From the NCBI RefSeq assembly GCF_014280875.1, contig NZ_JACLAL010000009.1, forward strand, positions 1 to 64,000: DNA of 64,000 nt, written 5' to 3'. Position 1 is the first letter of the stretch. Every line of letters starts with the position of its first letter. The notes below the pieces were generated by a model. It saw only the letters and a program-made list of their open reading frames with translations. It did no database searches and was not told the origin of the DNA. The stretch comes from Paenirhizobium daejeonense (GTDB taxonomy: Bacteria; Pseudomonadota; Alphaproteobacteria; Rhizobiales; Rhizobiaceae). Below are positions 1-8,795 of the stretch, in pieces. Both the position numbers and the translations under genes were made by a program.

Positions 1-1
1 C

Positions 2-1192
2 GAAGTCACGATCGTCGACCGAAACGGACTGCCGGCGCAGGAAACCAGTTTCGCCAATGGCGGTCAGCTCAGCTATTCCTACGTCGCGCCGCTTGCCGCA
101 CCCTCCATCTTTCCAAGCCTTTCGAAATATCTTCTGGACCGGCAGTCGCCGCTCGGCTTCCGGCTTCGCGCCGATCCGGCCCAATGGCGTTGGCTCCTGA
201 ATTTCCTTCTGGCCTGCAGCCCCGGCACCTTCCAGAAGCATACGGCCGAACTAGCCATGCTTGCAGGTTTCAGCCGCACGGCCATGCACGATCTCATGCA
301 GGCCGAAGCGCTGGACTTCGATTTCAACCGCTTCGGGAAACTGGTCATCCATCGGGATCGGCAAAGTTTCGAAAATGCGGTTGCCCTCGCGGCCTATCAG
401 AAGGAACTCGGGGCGGAGCAGGATGTCCTCGACGACGAAGCCTGCATCGCCCTCGAGCCGTCGCTTACGGGGCTCAAGGGGCAATTCAGCGGCGGGGTCT
501 TTACCCCCTCCGAGGAAGCAGGAGACTGCCGTAAGTTCTGCGAAGCGCTGGATACCTTGCTACAGGAGAAGTATGGGGTAACGAGGCTTTACCACCACAA
601 GATCGGTGCTCTTCGTGCCGAGCAGGGGAGGGTGCGCGCCGTCTCCACCGATCGAGGCAATGTAGAGGCCGACCATTTCGTCATGACGGCTGGACTGGCG
701 AGCCGGGAACTGTTGCGCCCGCTCGGCATATCGCTGCCACTCTGCGCGCTCAAGGGCTACAGTCTGACGGTCTCGGTTCCGGACGGCGCGGAAACGGCCG
801 CACCGAAGATCAGCGTCACCGACAGCCAGAACAAGATCGTCTATGCAAGACTGGGCGGCACTGTCCGCATTGCCGCCATGGTCGACATCGGCGCGTCTGA
901 CGCCGCCGTCAATCCGCGCCGGCTTGACACACTGAAAAAGCAGGTTCGCTCAACGTTTCCGAGGCTGGCAGACCTTGACCACGCCCAATCCTGGGCAGGC
1001 CTTCGCCCTGCCACGGCGCAGGGAAAGCCGATCATCGGCAAGACGCCCTATCGCAACCTGTCTCTCAATGTCGGCCATGGCGCACTTGGTTTCACGCTGG
1101 CCTGCGGCAGCGCCAGACTGATCCGCGATTTCATCGATGAAAGGCCGGCCGCGCTGGATGCGACGCCTTTCGCTCTCGGGACTGTTCACTGA
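2..1192 (+). CDS. D-amino acid dehydrogenase-like FAD oxidoreductase (5' end outside window)
   Basis: The first 396 visible residues read in the frame starting at base 2. They align along their length with the complete DadA-type protein at 56110-57360, so about 24 N-terminal residues, including the GxGxxG FAD loop, lie upstream of the window. Shared landmarks are 'ETSFANGGQ', the central 'LKGYSLTV', and the C-terminal 'AGLRPATAQGKPIIGKT' and 'NVGHGALGFTLACGSARLI'. The family (DAO fold) oxidatively deaminates D-amino acids or related amines at the membrane. Substrate is not predictable, because this copy is not next to an alanine racemase. A short hairpin (TCGGGA/TCCCGA, 1200-1217) follows the stop but has no T-run. 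The following genes concern copper, so a functional link is doubtful. Confidence 0.85.
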   Translation, partial: EVTIVDRNGLPAQETSFANGGQLSYSYVAPLAAPSIFPSLSKYLLDRQSPLGFRLRADPAQWRWLLNFLLACSPGTFQKHTAELAMLAGFSRTAMHDLMQAEALDFDFNRFGKLVIHRDRQSFENAVALAAYQKELGAEQDVLDDEACIALEPSLTGLKGQFSGGVFTPSEEAGDCRKFCEALDTLLQEKYGVTRLYHHKIGALRAEQGRVRAVSTDRGNVEADHFVMTAGLASRELLRPLGISLPLCALKGYSLTVSVPDGAETAAPKISVTDSQNKIVYARLGGTVRIAAMVDIGASDAAVNPRRLDTLKKQVRSTFPRLADLDHAQSWAGLRPATAQGKPIIGKTPYRNLSLNVGHGALGFTLACGSARLIRDFIDERPAALDATPFALGTVH

Positions 1193-1295
1193 AGACATTT
1201 CGGGACATCTCTCCCGACGTGCAATCATTTGACAAAGGTCAACGACGACCCCAACTTTTGAGATAGAGTGCTTCACAGGATGTCGTAGGCGACCC

Positions 1296-1652
1296 ATGGA
1301 ACTGATGCGCTACATCATGCTGGTCATTCGGACCTTTCTTGCCACGGCAGTCATTGCCGGGGTAATGGGTTCGTCTGCGGCTATGGCGACGGAGCATCCC
1401 TGCCAGTCGCAGCAAGTGCAGACTTCCGTGCACACTGACACCGGCTCCCACAGCCACCCCGGCAAGGCCCCCACAAGCGACAAGATGCTCTGCTGCAGTT
1501 CCGTCTGCATGCTTTGCAGCGTCGTGGGAGCCTCAGACAAGTTCGAAACGATGCTGGCAAGCTTCGTCGATATCCGTTTTATTGACATAACCACCTTTCC
1601 CACGGGACGCAGCACGCCTCCCGTTCTCGGTCCTCCCCGCAACGCTGCCTGA
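1296..1652 (+). CDS. small secreted Cys/His-rich protein upstream of copper genes
   Basis: A 118-residue protein with a hydrophobic signal-like N-terminus (about residues 5-31, ending 'SSAAMA'). A polar segment rich in His and Thr follows (residues 45-54). Next comes the cysteine cluster 'CCSSVCMLC' at residues 66-74, and Cys36 is also present. The Pro-rich C-terminal tail 'TPPVLGPPR' is reminiscent of small DUF2946-like periplasmic proteins that accompany copper genes. That resemblance is an impression, not a domain match. It lies 90 nt upstream of the multicopper oxidase on the same strand, so a role in periplasmic copper binding is plausible. Alternative in-frame ATGs at residues 4 and 8 would shorten the signal sequence. 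Confidence 0.6.
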   Translation: MELMRYIMLVIRTFLATAVIAGVMGSSAAMATEHPCQSQQVQTSVHTDTGSHSHPGKAPTSDKMLCCSSVCMLCSVVGASDKFETMLASFVDIRFIDITTFPTGRSTPPVLGPPRNAA

Positions 1653-1742
1653 TGCTACTGCGCCGCCAGTCCGGCTGCGCCTCAATACACATCATTTGCA
1701 GCAGCCGTCGGCATTGCCGACCTATGGATCGAGAGAAAGATC

Positions 1743-3215
1743 ATGAATCGCCGTCAATTCCTCCAGAATCTCGCGCTTAGCGCAGCAGCCATCGGATCGG
1801 GCGCAAGCCTGCCATGGAGCGTCAGGGCCGCAACGACATCCTCTCCGCTCAACCTTACCGTCACCAGCAGGACCATCGAAGTGAACGGCAGGGCGGCCAA
1901 AGTCTTCGGTCTTGTTGGGCCTGATGGAAAGCCGGGACTGACACTGGACGCCGGAACGCAATTCGATGTCCAACTCACCAACCGGGCCGGGGAAAGCACA
2001 CTCATTCACTGGCATGGCCTGACACCACCATGGAACATGGATGGCGTACCGGACAATCCGGCCGCCCTTTTGCAGCCGGGTGAAGAGCGCCGCTACAATT
2101 TTCCGGTCGGCGCCGGCGGGACCCATTGGATGCACGCCCACACCCTGCAGGAACAGAACCTGTTGGCCGCACCACTCATCGTCCGCACGGCGGAGGAACG
2201 GAACAGTGACACGCAGGAAGTGGTCGTGCTGCTCCACGACTTTTCCTTCAGGACGCCGGAAGAACTCCTTGCCGAGCTCAAGGGTGCCGGCGGTCACGGA
2301 ATGTCGATGGGCATGAACCACGGCAGCATGACGCATGACAGGTCCGGCAAGATGGGCGGAAACGGCATGGCCATGCCGGGGATGAACATGCCCGGTATGG
2401 CGGGGATGCCGGCCATGGACCTGAACGACATCGAATACGATGCCTATCTGGCAAACGACCGCGCCCTTGATGATCCGGAAACCTTTACCGTCGAGAAGGG
2501 TGGCCGTGTCAGACTCAGGATCATCAACGGCGCCACGGCGACCGCTTTCACCATCGACACCGGCGCGCTGAAAGGCAGCCTCGTCGCGGTCGATGGCATT
2601 CCCGTCCAGCCGCTTGCCGTTCAACGCGTTCCCGTCTCGATGGGTCAGCGCGTCGATATACTGCTCGAAATACCCGGCGAGGGCGGAGCCTTCCCTGTAT
2701 TCGCGCTGCGCGAGGGTTCCCCACATCGCACCGGGATCGTTCTTGCGACGGCCGGGGCAAGCATTCGGAAGTTCGCCACCGAAGGGACCGAACCCGGCCC
2801 GGTTCTCGACCTCGAACTGGAACAGCGCCTTCGTGCGCTCAAGCCACTCACCGCTGCCGAACCCACCAAAACATTCGAAATGGTCCTGAGCGGCAACATG
2901 TCCGGCTACACCTGGCAGATCGAGGGCGGCGAACATCTCGACGTCAGGACCGGCGACCGGATCCGGTTCGTCATCCGCAACATGTCGATGATGGCGCATC
3001 CCATGCATCTGCATGGTCATCATTTCCAGATCGCCGGGCTGAACCGCCGGAATTTCGCCGGCGCGGTCCGGGACACCGTTCTCTTGCCGCCGATGGCAGA
3101 GGCCGTGATAGAGTTCGATGCCAGCAATCCCGGTCGCTGGCCGTTCCATTGCCACCACCTGTATCACATGGCCAGCGGCATGATGTCCTTCGTATCTTAC
3201 GACAAGGCCGGCTGA
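1743..3215 (+). CDS. multicopper oxidase (CueO/CopA-like, Tat-exported)
   Basis: A 490-residue periplasmic multicopper oxidase. The N-terminus has a Tat motif 'NRRQFLQ' followed by a hydrophobic stretch and a likely cleavage site near 'SVRA' (residue 29). All four copper-ligand blocks are present: HWHG (89-92), HWMHAH (128-133), [10 protein letters not shown] (419-428) and [12 protein letters not shown] (469-480). Cys470, His475 and Met480 are the expected type-1 ligands. Residues 186-225 form a Met/His-rich insert, as in copper-tolerance oxidases (CueO, PcoA/CopA), which oxidise Cu(I). It is followed 44 nt later by a copper P1B ATPase, which supports copper detoxification as its role. A small hairpin (GTCGGC/GCCGAC, 1707-1721) precedes the start. 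No CueR-type operator was recognised. Confidence 0.93.
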   Translation: MNRRQFLQNLALSAAAIGSGASLPWSVRAATTSSPLNLTVTSRTIEVNGRAAKVFGLVGPDGKPGLTLDAGTQFDVQLTNRAGESTLIHWHGLTPPWNMDGVPDNPAALLQPGEERRYNFPVGAGGTHWMHAHTLQEQNLLAAPLIVRTAEERNSDTQEVVVLLHDFSFRTPEELLAELKGAGGHGMSMGMNHGSMTHDRSGKMGGNGMAMPGMNMPGMAGMPAMDLNDIEYDAYLANDRALDDPETFTVEKGGRVRLRIINGATATAFTIDTGALKGSLVAVDGIPVQPLAVQRVPVSMGQRVDILLEIPGEGGAFPVFALREGSPHRTGIVLATAGASIRKFATEGTEPGPVLDLELEQRLRALKPLTAAEPTKTFEMVLSGNMSGYTWQIEGGEHLDVRTGDRIRFVIRNMSMMAHPMHLHGHHFQIAGLNRRNFAGAVRDTVLLPPMAEAVIEFDASNPGRWPFHCHHLYHMASGMMSFVSYDKAG

Positions 3216-3259
3216 GCAAAGGTCATATTGCAGCAATTTTCGCGTTCAGGGAGACCCCA

Positions 3260-5536
3260 ATGACGCATGAACATCATACTGAAAACAACGACCATGTCGG
3301 CCATAAGCACGGTCAAGGGAAAGGTCAGGGGCAGGAGCACCACGATCACTCCCATCACGATCATGCGCATCACCACGACCACCATGCCGACCAGAAACCG
3401 AAGGCCGCAACTCCTGCACTGGAAGGGACTATCTACACCTGCCCGATGCATCCCCAGATCCGGCAGCCACAGCCCGGCAATTGCCCCATATGCGGCATGA
3501 CACTCGAACCGGAAGTGACGACTGCCGATACCGGTCCCAGTCTCGAACTTATCGACATGACACGTCGCTTCTGGATCGGCCTCGTACTGGCCATACCGGT
3601 CGTGATCCTCGAAATGGGCGGACACCTCATTGATTTGCACATGCTGATCGGTGCTCAGGCGTCCAACTGGATCCAGTTGATCCTCGCCACGCCTGTCGTG
3701 CTCTGGGCCGGATGGCCCTTCTTCGAGCGCGGCTGGAAGTCCATCGTCACCCGACACCTGAACATGTTCACGCTGATCGCCATCGGCACCGGGGCATCAT
3801 GGCTCTACAGCATCGTCGCCACGATCGCGCCGGGCCTTTTCCCGCCAAGCCTGCGCGAGGCCGAAGGAACGGTCGCCGTCTATTTCGAGGCGGCAGCGGT
3901 AATCACGGTTCTGGTCCTGCTCGGTCAGGTTCTCGAACTGCGCGCGAGGGAACAGACCGGAGGCGCTATCCGTGCGCTTCTAGATCTCGCCCCGAAGATG
4001 GCGCGACGCGTCCGCGAAGACGGTACGGACGAGGACATCGCGCTGGAAGCGGTCGTTGTCGGAGACAAGCTTCGGGTCCGTCCCGGCGAGAAGGTGCCGG
4101 TCGATGGCATTCTCGTCGAAGGCCGAAGCTCGGTCGATGAATCGATGATCACTGGCGAATCCATGCCCGTCACCAAGGAGACGGGTTCCAAGCTCATCGG
4201 CGGCACCATGAACCAGACTGGCGGCTTCGTCATGGCGGCCGCCAAGGTCGGCCGCGATACCATGCTGTCGCGCATCGTCCATATGGTGGCGGAGGCGCAG
4301 CGCTCCCGCGCGCCGATCCAGCGCCTTGCCGACGAAGTGTCGGGATGGTTCGTGCCCATCGTCCTTGCGGTCGCGGCCATTGCCTTCGCCATCTGGATGA
4401 CGGTCGGGCCTGAACCGCGTTTCGCGCACGGACTGGTCGCAGCCGTCGCCGTGCTGATTATCGCCTGCCCTTGCGCACTCGGCCTTGCCACCCCGATGTC
4501 GATCATGGTGGGGGTAGGGCGAGGTGCCCATCTCGGCGTCCTCATCAAGAACGCCGAAGCGCTTGAACGGTTCGAAAAGGTCGATACGCTGGTGGTCGAC
4601 AAGACCGGTACGCTGACGGAGGGCAAGCCCAAGGTCACGGCTATCGTTCCCGTACAAGGCCTGGATGAACAGGAATTGCTACGCCTCGCCGCTACGCTTG
4701 AACGCTCCAGCGAACATCCGCTCGCCATCGCCATCGTGGCGGCGGCAGAGGAACGCGGACTGACGCTCGCGGACGCAACCGAATTCGACAGCCCTGTCGG
4801 CAAGGGAGTGACAGGCGTGGTCGACGGAAAGCGCCTCGTCATCGGCAGCCATCGCATCATGGAGGAAACGGGCATCGACCTCTCCGTCACGACAGCGCAA
4901 GCCGAGGAGTTGCGCAACGACGGCGCTACCGTCATATTCCTGGCCGCTGACGGTATAGTGGCCGGCCTCTTCGCCATCGCCGATCCGATCAAGGTGACGA
5001 CACCGGCGGCATTGAAGAGCCTTGTCGATGCCGGGGTCCGAGTAGTCATGCTGACCGGCGACAACCGCACGACCGCGGAGTCCGTCGGCAGGCGGCTCGG
5101 CATCTCCGAAGTCGAAGCGGAGGTTCTGCCCGAGGACAAGAGCGAGATCGTCAACCGACTGCGAGGCGAAGGCCGTATCGTCGGCATGGCCGGCGACGGC
5201 GTCAACGATGCACCGGCGCTTGCGGCAGCGGATGTGGGCATCGCCATGGGAACGGGAACCGATGTCGCCATCGAAAGCGCCGGGGTCACACTGCTCAAGG
5301 GTGACCTGCAGGGCATCGTGCGGGCGAGGCAACTCAGCCACGCGACAATGCAGAACGTTCGCCAGAACCTGTTCTTCGCCTTCATCTACAATGCGGCGGG
5401 TGTACCGGTGGCAGCTGGCCTGCTCTATCCGAGCTTCGGCATCCTGCTTTCGCCGATCATCGCGGCAGCGGCGATGGCGCTTTCATCCGTCAGCGTAATC
5501 GGTAATTCGCTACGCTTGAGGCAAGTCAGGATCTGA
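3260..5536 (+). CDS. copper-translocating P1B-type ATPase
   Basis: A 758-residue heavy-metal ATPase that exports Cu(I) from the cytoplasm using ATP. The start chosen is the ATG at 3260, preceded by AGGGAGA; an in-frame upstream extension to 3149 overlaps the oxidase gene and is not needed. The N-terminus is extremely His-rich (residues 3-43). It is followed by a heavy-metal-binding domain with 'CPMHP' (61-65) and 'CPICGM' (75-80) in place of a GMTCxxC HMA domain. The TGES actuator loop ('MITGES'), transmembrane CPC (403-405), the DKTGT phosphorylation site (Asp447), the 'SSEHPLA' motif and '[10 protein letters not shown]' are all intact. Its last 11 bases overlap the convergent LysR remnant. 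Confidence 0.94.
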   Translation: MTHEHHTENNDHVGHKHGQGKGQGQEHHDHSHHDHAHHHDHHADQKPKAATPALEGTIYTCPMHPQIRQPQPGNCPICGMTLEPEVTTADTGPSLELIDMTRRFWIGLVLAIPVVILEMGGHLIDLHMLIGAQASNWIQLILATPVVLWAGWPFFERGWKSIVTRHLNMFTLIAIGTGASWLYSIVATIAPGLFPPSLREAEGTVAVYFEAAAVITVLVLLGQVLELRAREQTGGAIRALLDLAPKMARRVREDGTDEDIALEAVVVGDKLRVRPGEKVPVDGILVEGRSSVDESMITGESMPVTKETGSKLIGGTMNQTGGFVMAAAKVGRDTMLSRIVHMVAEAQRSRAPIQRLADEVSGWFVPIVLAVAAIAFAIWMTVGPEPRFAHGLVAAVAVLIIACPCALGLATPMSIMVGVGRGAHLGVLIKNAEALERFEKVDTLVVDKTGTLTEGKPKVTAIVPVQGLDEQELLRLAATLERSSEHPLAIAIVAAAEERGLTLADATEFDSPVGKGVTGVVDGKRLVIGSHRIMEETGIDLSVTTAQAEELRNDGATVIFLAADGIVAGLFAIADPIKVTTPAALKSLVDAGVRVVMLTGDNRTTAESVGRRLGISEVEAEVLPEDKSEIVNRLRGEGRIVGMAGDGVNDAPALAAADVGIAMGTGTDVAIESAGVTLLKGDLQGIVRARQLSHATMQNVRQNLFFAFIYNAAGVPVAAGLLYPSFGILLSPIIAAAAMALSSVSVIGNSLRLRQVRI

Positions 5537-6485
5537 CCGCGGCAAGTTCGACCGTCTTCGCCCTGCCGGTGCGGGCGGCCGGATCGCGTGTGATCCCCTG
5601 AAGTTGCTTTGCCAGCCAGTCCACGAATACGCGCACCCTGTTGCTCAGGTGCCGCGTCTGGGGATAGACCACGTAGAGGGGAATGGGATCACGGTTCCAT
5701 TCCGGAAGCACCGGCACCAGTTCACCCTTCTCCACCGCTTCCTGGACGACGAAAAACGGAGACATGACGATCCCGAGACCGGAAACAGCAGCCCGAAGAT
5801 AGGACCGGCTGTCATTCACCGACAATATGAAGCGTGGCTACACTTCAATGAACTCGTCGCCTCTTCGGAACTCCATCGGCAGCACTCGACCGGCCTGAGC
5901 CTTCATGTAACCCACGCAGAAATGGTCGCCTTCCAGATCTGAAGGATGCTCTGGCATACCGAAGTTCTCGATATAGATCGGCGCCGCATAGGTCTGCATG
6001 TGCAGTTCGCCGATCTTGCGCGCGACGAGTGACTGGTCAGACAATGTTCCGGCTCTGAGCGCACAGTCGACGTTTTCAGCGATATAATCGACCAGCCGGT
6101 CGCCAACGCCGATATCAAGCTGAATCTGCGGATAGCGCATGTAGAAATCGCAAAGCGCCGGGATCACGACGGAATCGGCAAAAATGCTCGCCATTTCAAC
6201 GCGCAGGCGGCCGGAGGGCAGCGCCTGGGAATTTGAAAAGCTCCCGTCAAGCTCATCCAGTTCCGAGAGAATTTCCGTCGCCCGCTCGTAATAGAGAGCA
6301 CCGTCGGTGGTAACCATGACCCGGCGGGTGGTGCGATTGAGAAGCGTCGTGCTAAGATGGGCCTCCAATGCCTGCACCAGATTGGTGACCGATGTCTTCG
6401 GCATGTTGAGGCTCTTGGCGGCGCGGGTGAAGTTCCCGGTCTCCACCACCCGCACGAAAACGCGCATTGCGGAAATCTGATCCAT
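5526..6485 (-). pseudogene. LysR-family regulator interrupted by an in-frame amber codon
   Basis: Reading leftward from the ATG at 6485, 215 codons encode a normal LysR N-terminus. They comprise the winged HTH ('FTRAAKSLNMPKTSVTNLVQ') and most of the effector domain, ending 'RRGDEFIEV'. A TAG at 5838-5840 then stops the frame. Translation in the same frame continues without a gap as 'PRFILSVNDSRSYLRAAVSG', through 'GIVMSPFFVV', to a natural TGA at 5526. Without the TAG the protein would be 319 residues, the usual LysR size. This is therefore a single nonsense change, not a frameshift or two genes. It diverges from the hydrolase and RND pump and is their likely regulator. The truncated product could still bind DNA. 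A sequencing error cannot be excluded. Confidence 0.85.
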
Positions 6486-6513
6486 ACATCAGCCTTTGTT
6501 GCGTTGCGCCATT

Positions 6514-6530
6514 ATCCCGAAATTTGGAAT
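6514..6530. promoter_or_regulatory. quasi-palindrome, possible LysR site (copy 1)
   Basis: The sequence ATCCCGAAATTTGGAAT is a near-palindrome centred on AAATTT, 29 nt upstream of the LysR start. A related sequence occurs at 6608-6623. Two similar dyads between divergent genes is a common arrangement for LysR autoregulation and activation. No binding data exist here, and the match between the copies is imperfect. Confidence 0.35.
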
Positions 6531-6607
6531 AGTGTAGTCGAATTCAGCAAGCTTGCGCAATTCGGCAAGAACAATAATATCTACTGCGTGTCCGGCAGCG
6601 GATATAG

Positions 6608-6623
6608 ATCCCTGAATTGGGAT
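6608..6623. promoter_or_regulatory. quasi-palindrome, possible LysR site (copy 2)
   Basis: The sequence ATCCCTGAATTGGGAT has ATCCC/GGGAT arms around TGAATT. It resembles the copy at 6514-6530 and ends 17 nt before the hydrolase start. It may control the hydrolase-RND operon. Confidence 0.35.
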
Positions 6624-6640
6624 CGATCGAGGATTTTTCA

Positions 6641-7438
6641 ATGACAGCGCAGTGGGGAAATATACCTTTCGACAGGTCGGCCAAGCCACCGGTTCCCATG
6701 CGTCTCTACGAAGGGAAGGGCAAGTGCAAGACGCCGCCCCTGGTGCTTTATCTTCGCGGTGGAGCCTTTCTGGCCGATGACCGCGAAGAAGGGGAGCGAC
6801 CGGTTGCACGAGCGCTTGCGGATGCAGGCGCCGTGGTTCTGGAAGCAGACTACAGCAGCGTTTCGAAGAACCTGTTTCCACAGGCGATGGAATGCGCATT
6901 CGCTGCCTTGCAGTGTCTGAACAGTCGCCGGAAACAATTCGGCACTGCGAAGTCGCTGCTGCTGGTGGCCGGAGATGAAGCCGGCGGCAACGTTGCCGCG
7001 GGGGTGGCATTGAAGGCTCGCGACCAGATGCAGGGTGAACTGGATGGACAGATTTTGCTGTCGCCCATGATCGATCCGATGATGGCATCGGCGTCCTTCC
7101 GGGAGGCTGACAAGATTGGCATGAGGGAACGCTGGTCGGATGGCTGGAGCCACTATCTCGGCTCGCAATGCGGCTCGCAGCATCCCTACGCAGCACCTTG
7201 TCTATGCTCGCGGCTAAACGGTCTCGCACCGGCGCTGATTGTTACGGCGGAAGACGACCCGCTGCGTGACGAGGTTCGTGGCTACGGTGATAGATTGCGA
7301 AGTTCAGGCGTGAGTGTGCGCCAACATGTTTTCCCGGCTGGCAGCGGCTGGACCGGGATCTACAGGGACGATGGCGGTGAATGGATGAAGGCGCTCGGTG
7401 CCGAATTCACCGGTTTTGTTCAGGAATTAAGTGCTTAG
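6641..7438 (+). CDS. alpha/beta-hydrolase (HSL/esterase-like) lacking the catalytic serine
   Basis: A 265-residue protein with the layout of hormone-sensitive-lipase-type esterases. The start is the ATG at 6641 behind GAGGA. The oxyanion motif HGGG(F/W) appears as 'RGGAF' (39-43). The nucleophile elbow GDSAGG appears as 'GDEAGG', with Glu113 in place of Ser. The acid region 'AEDDPLRDE' is kept, but the usual HGF histidine block is replaced by 'FPAGSGW'. Three of the key positions are thus altered, so classic esterase activity is unlikely. The reading frame is intact and the gene is 55 nt upstream of the RND adaptor, so it may have a ligand-binding or regulatory role, or another chemistry. The family call is firm; the function is unknown. 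Confidence 0.75.
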   Translation: MTAQWGNIPFDRSAKPPVPMRLYEGKGKCKTPPLVLYLRGGAFLADDREEGERPVARALADAGAVVLEADYSSVSKNLFPQAMECAFAALQCLNSRRKQFGTAKSLLLVAGDEAGGNVAAGVALKARDQMQGELDGQILLSPMIDPMMASASFREADKIGMRERWSDGWSHYLGSQCGSQHPYAAPCLCSRLNGLAPALIVTAEDDPLRDEVRGYGDRLRSSGVSVRQHVFPAGSGWTGIYRDDGGEWMKALGAEFTGFVQELSA

Positions 7439-7493
7439 CAGGACAGTATTTCAGAACTGAAAGCGGCCGGTTTCGGGCCGCAAGGAGACTATC

Positions 7494-8681
7494 ATGACAG
7501 CGAAAGACAAGCGCTGGGCCCTGTGGGGCGCCGGCATAGGAACTGCTGCGTCCATCGCAGGCGCAGCCATGTATCTGGACCTGCCCAGGGGAGCCAACGC
7601 AGCCTCTGAAACCGCTGCCGCCGCACCCGCCCCGGCGATCCCTGTGACTGTCGCGACCGTCGAGCCGCGCAGCGTCAGCACATGGCAGGAATTTTCCGGC
7701 CGGCTGGAAGCAGTCGACCGGGTGCAGGTTCGTCCACGCGTCGCAGGCATGGTCCAGTCGGTCCATTTCCGCGAAGGCGGCCTGGTAAAGGCCGGCGACC
7801 TGCTGGTCACGATCGATCCCGAACCCTATCAGGCGGCCGTCGCCCAGGCCGAAGGCCAAGTCGCCTCGGCGCAGGCGCGTGTCGAACTGGCTTCGACGGA
7901 GTTCGAACGCGGCAAGAACCTTGCTTCGAAGAACACCATCTCCCAGAGCGATCTCACCCAGCGTCAGAGCGCCCGTAACGAGGCCCTGGCGAACCTCCAG
8001 TCCGCCAAGGCGGCCCTGAAATCGGCACAGCTCGATCTGGATTACACCCAAATCCGCGCGCCGATCGCCGGCCGGGTCGGCAGGATCGAGGTCACCGTCG
8101 GTAACCTCGTTGCCGCCGGCTCCTCCTCGACGCCGCTGACGACGCTGGTTTCCACCGATCCGATCTATGCAAGTTTCGACGCCAGCGAAGAGCTGGTGGC
8201 CCGCACGCTTGCCGAACTGCCCGCCGCAAACGGTCTTCCGGCAATCGAGCAGGTCCCCGTCGAGGTCGGTACGCTCTCCGATAACGGCACCCCGATCCGC
8301 GGAAAGCTTCAGCTCATCGATAACGAGGTGAACGCATCGAGCGGCACCATCCGCGTCCGGGCAATCTTCGACAATCCGGAAGGACGGCTGATCCCCGGCC
8401 AGTTCGTGCGGGTCCGCATGGGCCAGCCCAAGGCCGAAGAGCATCTTCTCGTCAGCGAACGGGCCATCGGTACGGATCAGGACAAGAAGTTCGTCTTCGT
8501 GGTGGATGCCTCCAACACGGTCGCCACCCGCCAGGTCCGTCTTGGCACGAGCGTCGATGGTCAGCGGATCGTGGAAGAAGGCCTGAATGCCGGCGACAGG
8601 ATCGTCGTCAATGGCCTGCAGCGTATCCGGCCCGGCGCCGTGGTCGATCCGCAGGCGGAAGCCAAGGTCGCCCAGCAGTAA
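7494..8681 (+). CDS. RND efflux periplasmic adaptor (AcrA/MexE family)
   Basis: A 395-residue membrane-fusion protein that links an inner-membrane RND pump to an outer-membrane channel. The start has a strong AAGGAG ribosome site. The N-terminus has a single hydrophobic segment (about residues 8-26) and an Ala/Pro-rich linker. The two lipoyl halves can be recognised ('VRPRVAGMVQSVHFREGG' and 'TQIRAPIAGRVGRIEVTVG') either side of an alpha-helical hairpin of Ala/Gln-rich repeats (roughly residues 115-180). The beta-barrel and membrane-proximal domains follow. The RND permease begins 114 nt downstream. No outer-membrane TolC gene is in the window, so a partner must be encoded elsewhere. Confidence 0.92.
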   Translation: MTAKDKRWALWGAGIGTAASIAGAAMYLDLPRGANAASETAAAAPAPAIPVTVATVEPRSVSTWQEFSGRLEAVDRVQVRPRVAGMVQSVHFREGGLVKAGDLLVTIDPEPYQAAVAQAEGQVASAQARVELASTEFERGKNLASKNTISQSDLTQRQSARNEALANLQSAKAALKSAQLDLDYTQIRAPIAGRVGRIEVTVGNLVAAGSSSTPLTTLVSTDPIYASFDASEELVARTLAELPAANGLPAIEQVPVEVGTLSDNGTPIRGKLQLIDNEVNASSGTIRVRAIFDNPEGRLIPGQFVRVRMGQPKAEEHLLVSERAIGTDQDKKFVFVVDASNTVATRQVRLGTSVDGQRIVEEGLNAGDRIVVNGLQRIRPGAVVDPQAEAKVAQQ

Positions 8682-8795
8682 CACGGCCGGCGGTATTCGC
8701 CGACCACCCATTCCAACCCGCTTTGAGGCTTGTGATCACCCGATCGCAGGCAGCGGGGTCGTTTTGCCTATGTTCAACCCGGAGAGGGCTTTGAC

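Noticed and set aside
1722-3236. 504-codon open frame opposite the multicopper oxidase
   Set aside because: It mirrors the oxidase codons, has no ribosome site and no recognisable domain. It is explained by high GC at third positions.
3149-3259. Longer N-terminus for the copper ATPase
   Set aside because: It would lie inside the oxidase gene, and the ATG at 3260 has a proper ribosome site followed by the typical His-rich start.
5838-5840. TAG in the LysR gene read as an amino acid by recoding
   Set aside because: Nothing around it suggests recoding, and rhizobia are not known to recode amber. A mutation or sequence error is simpler.
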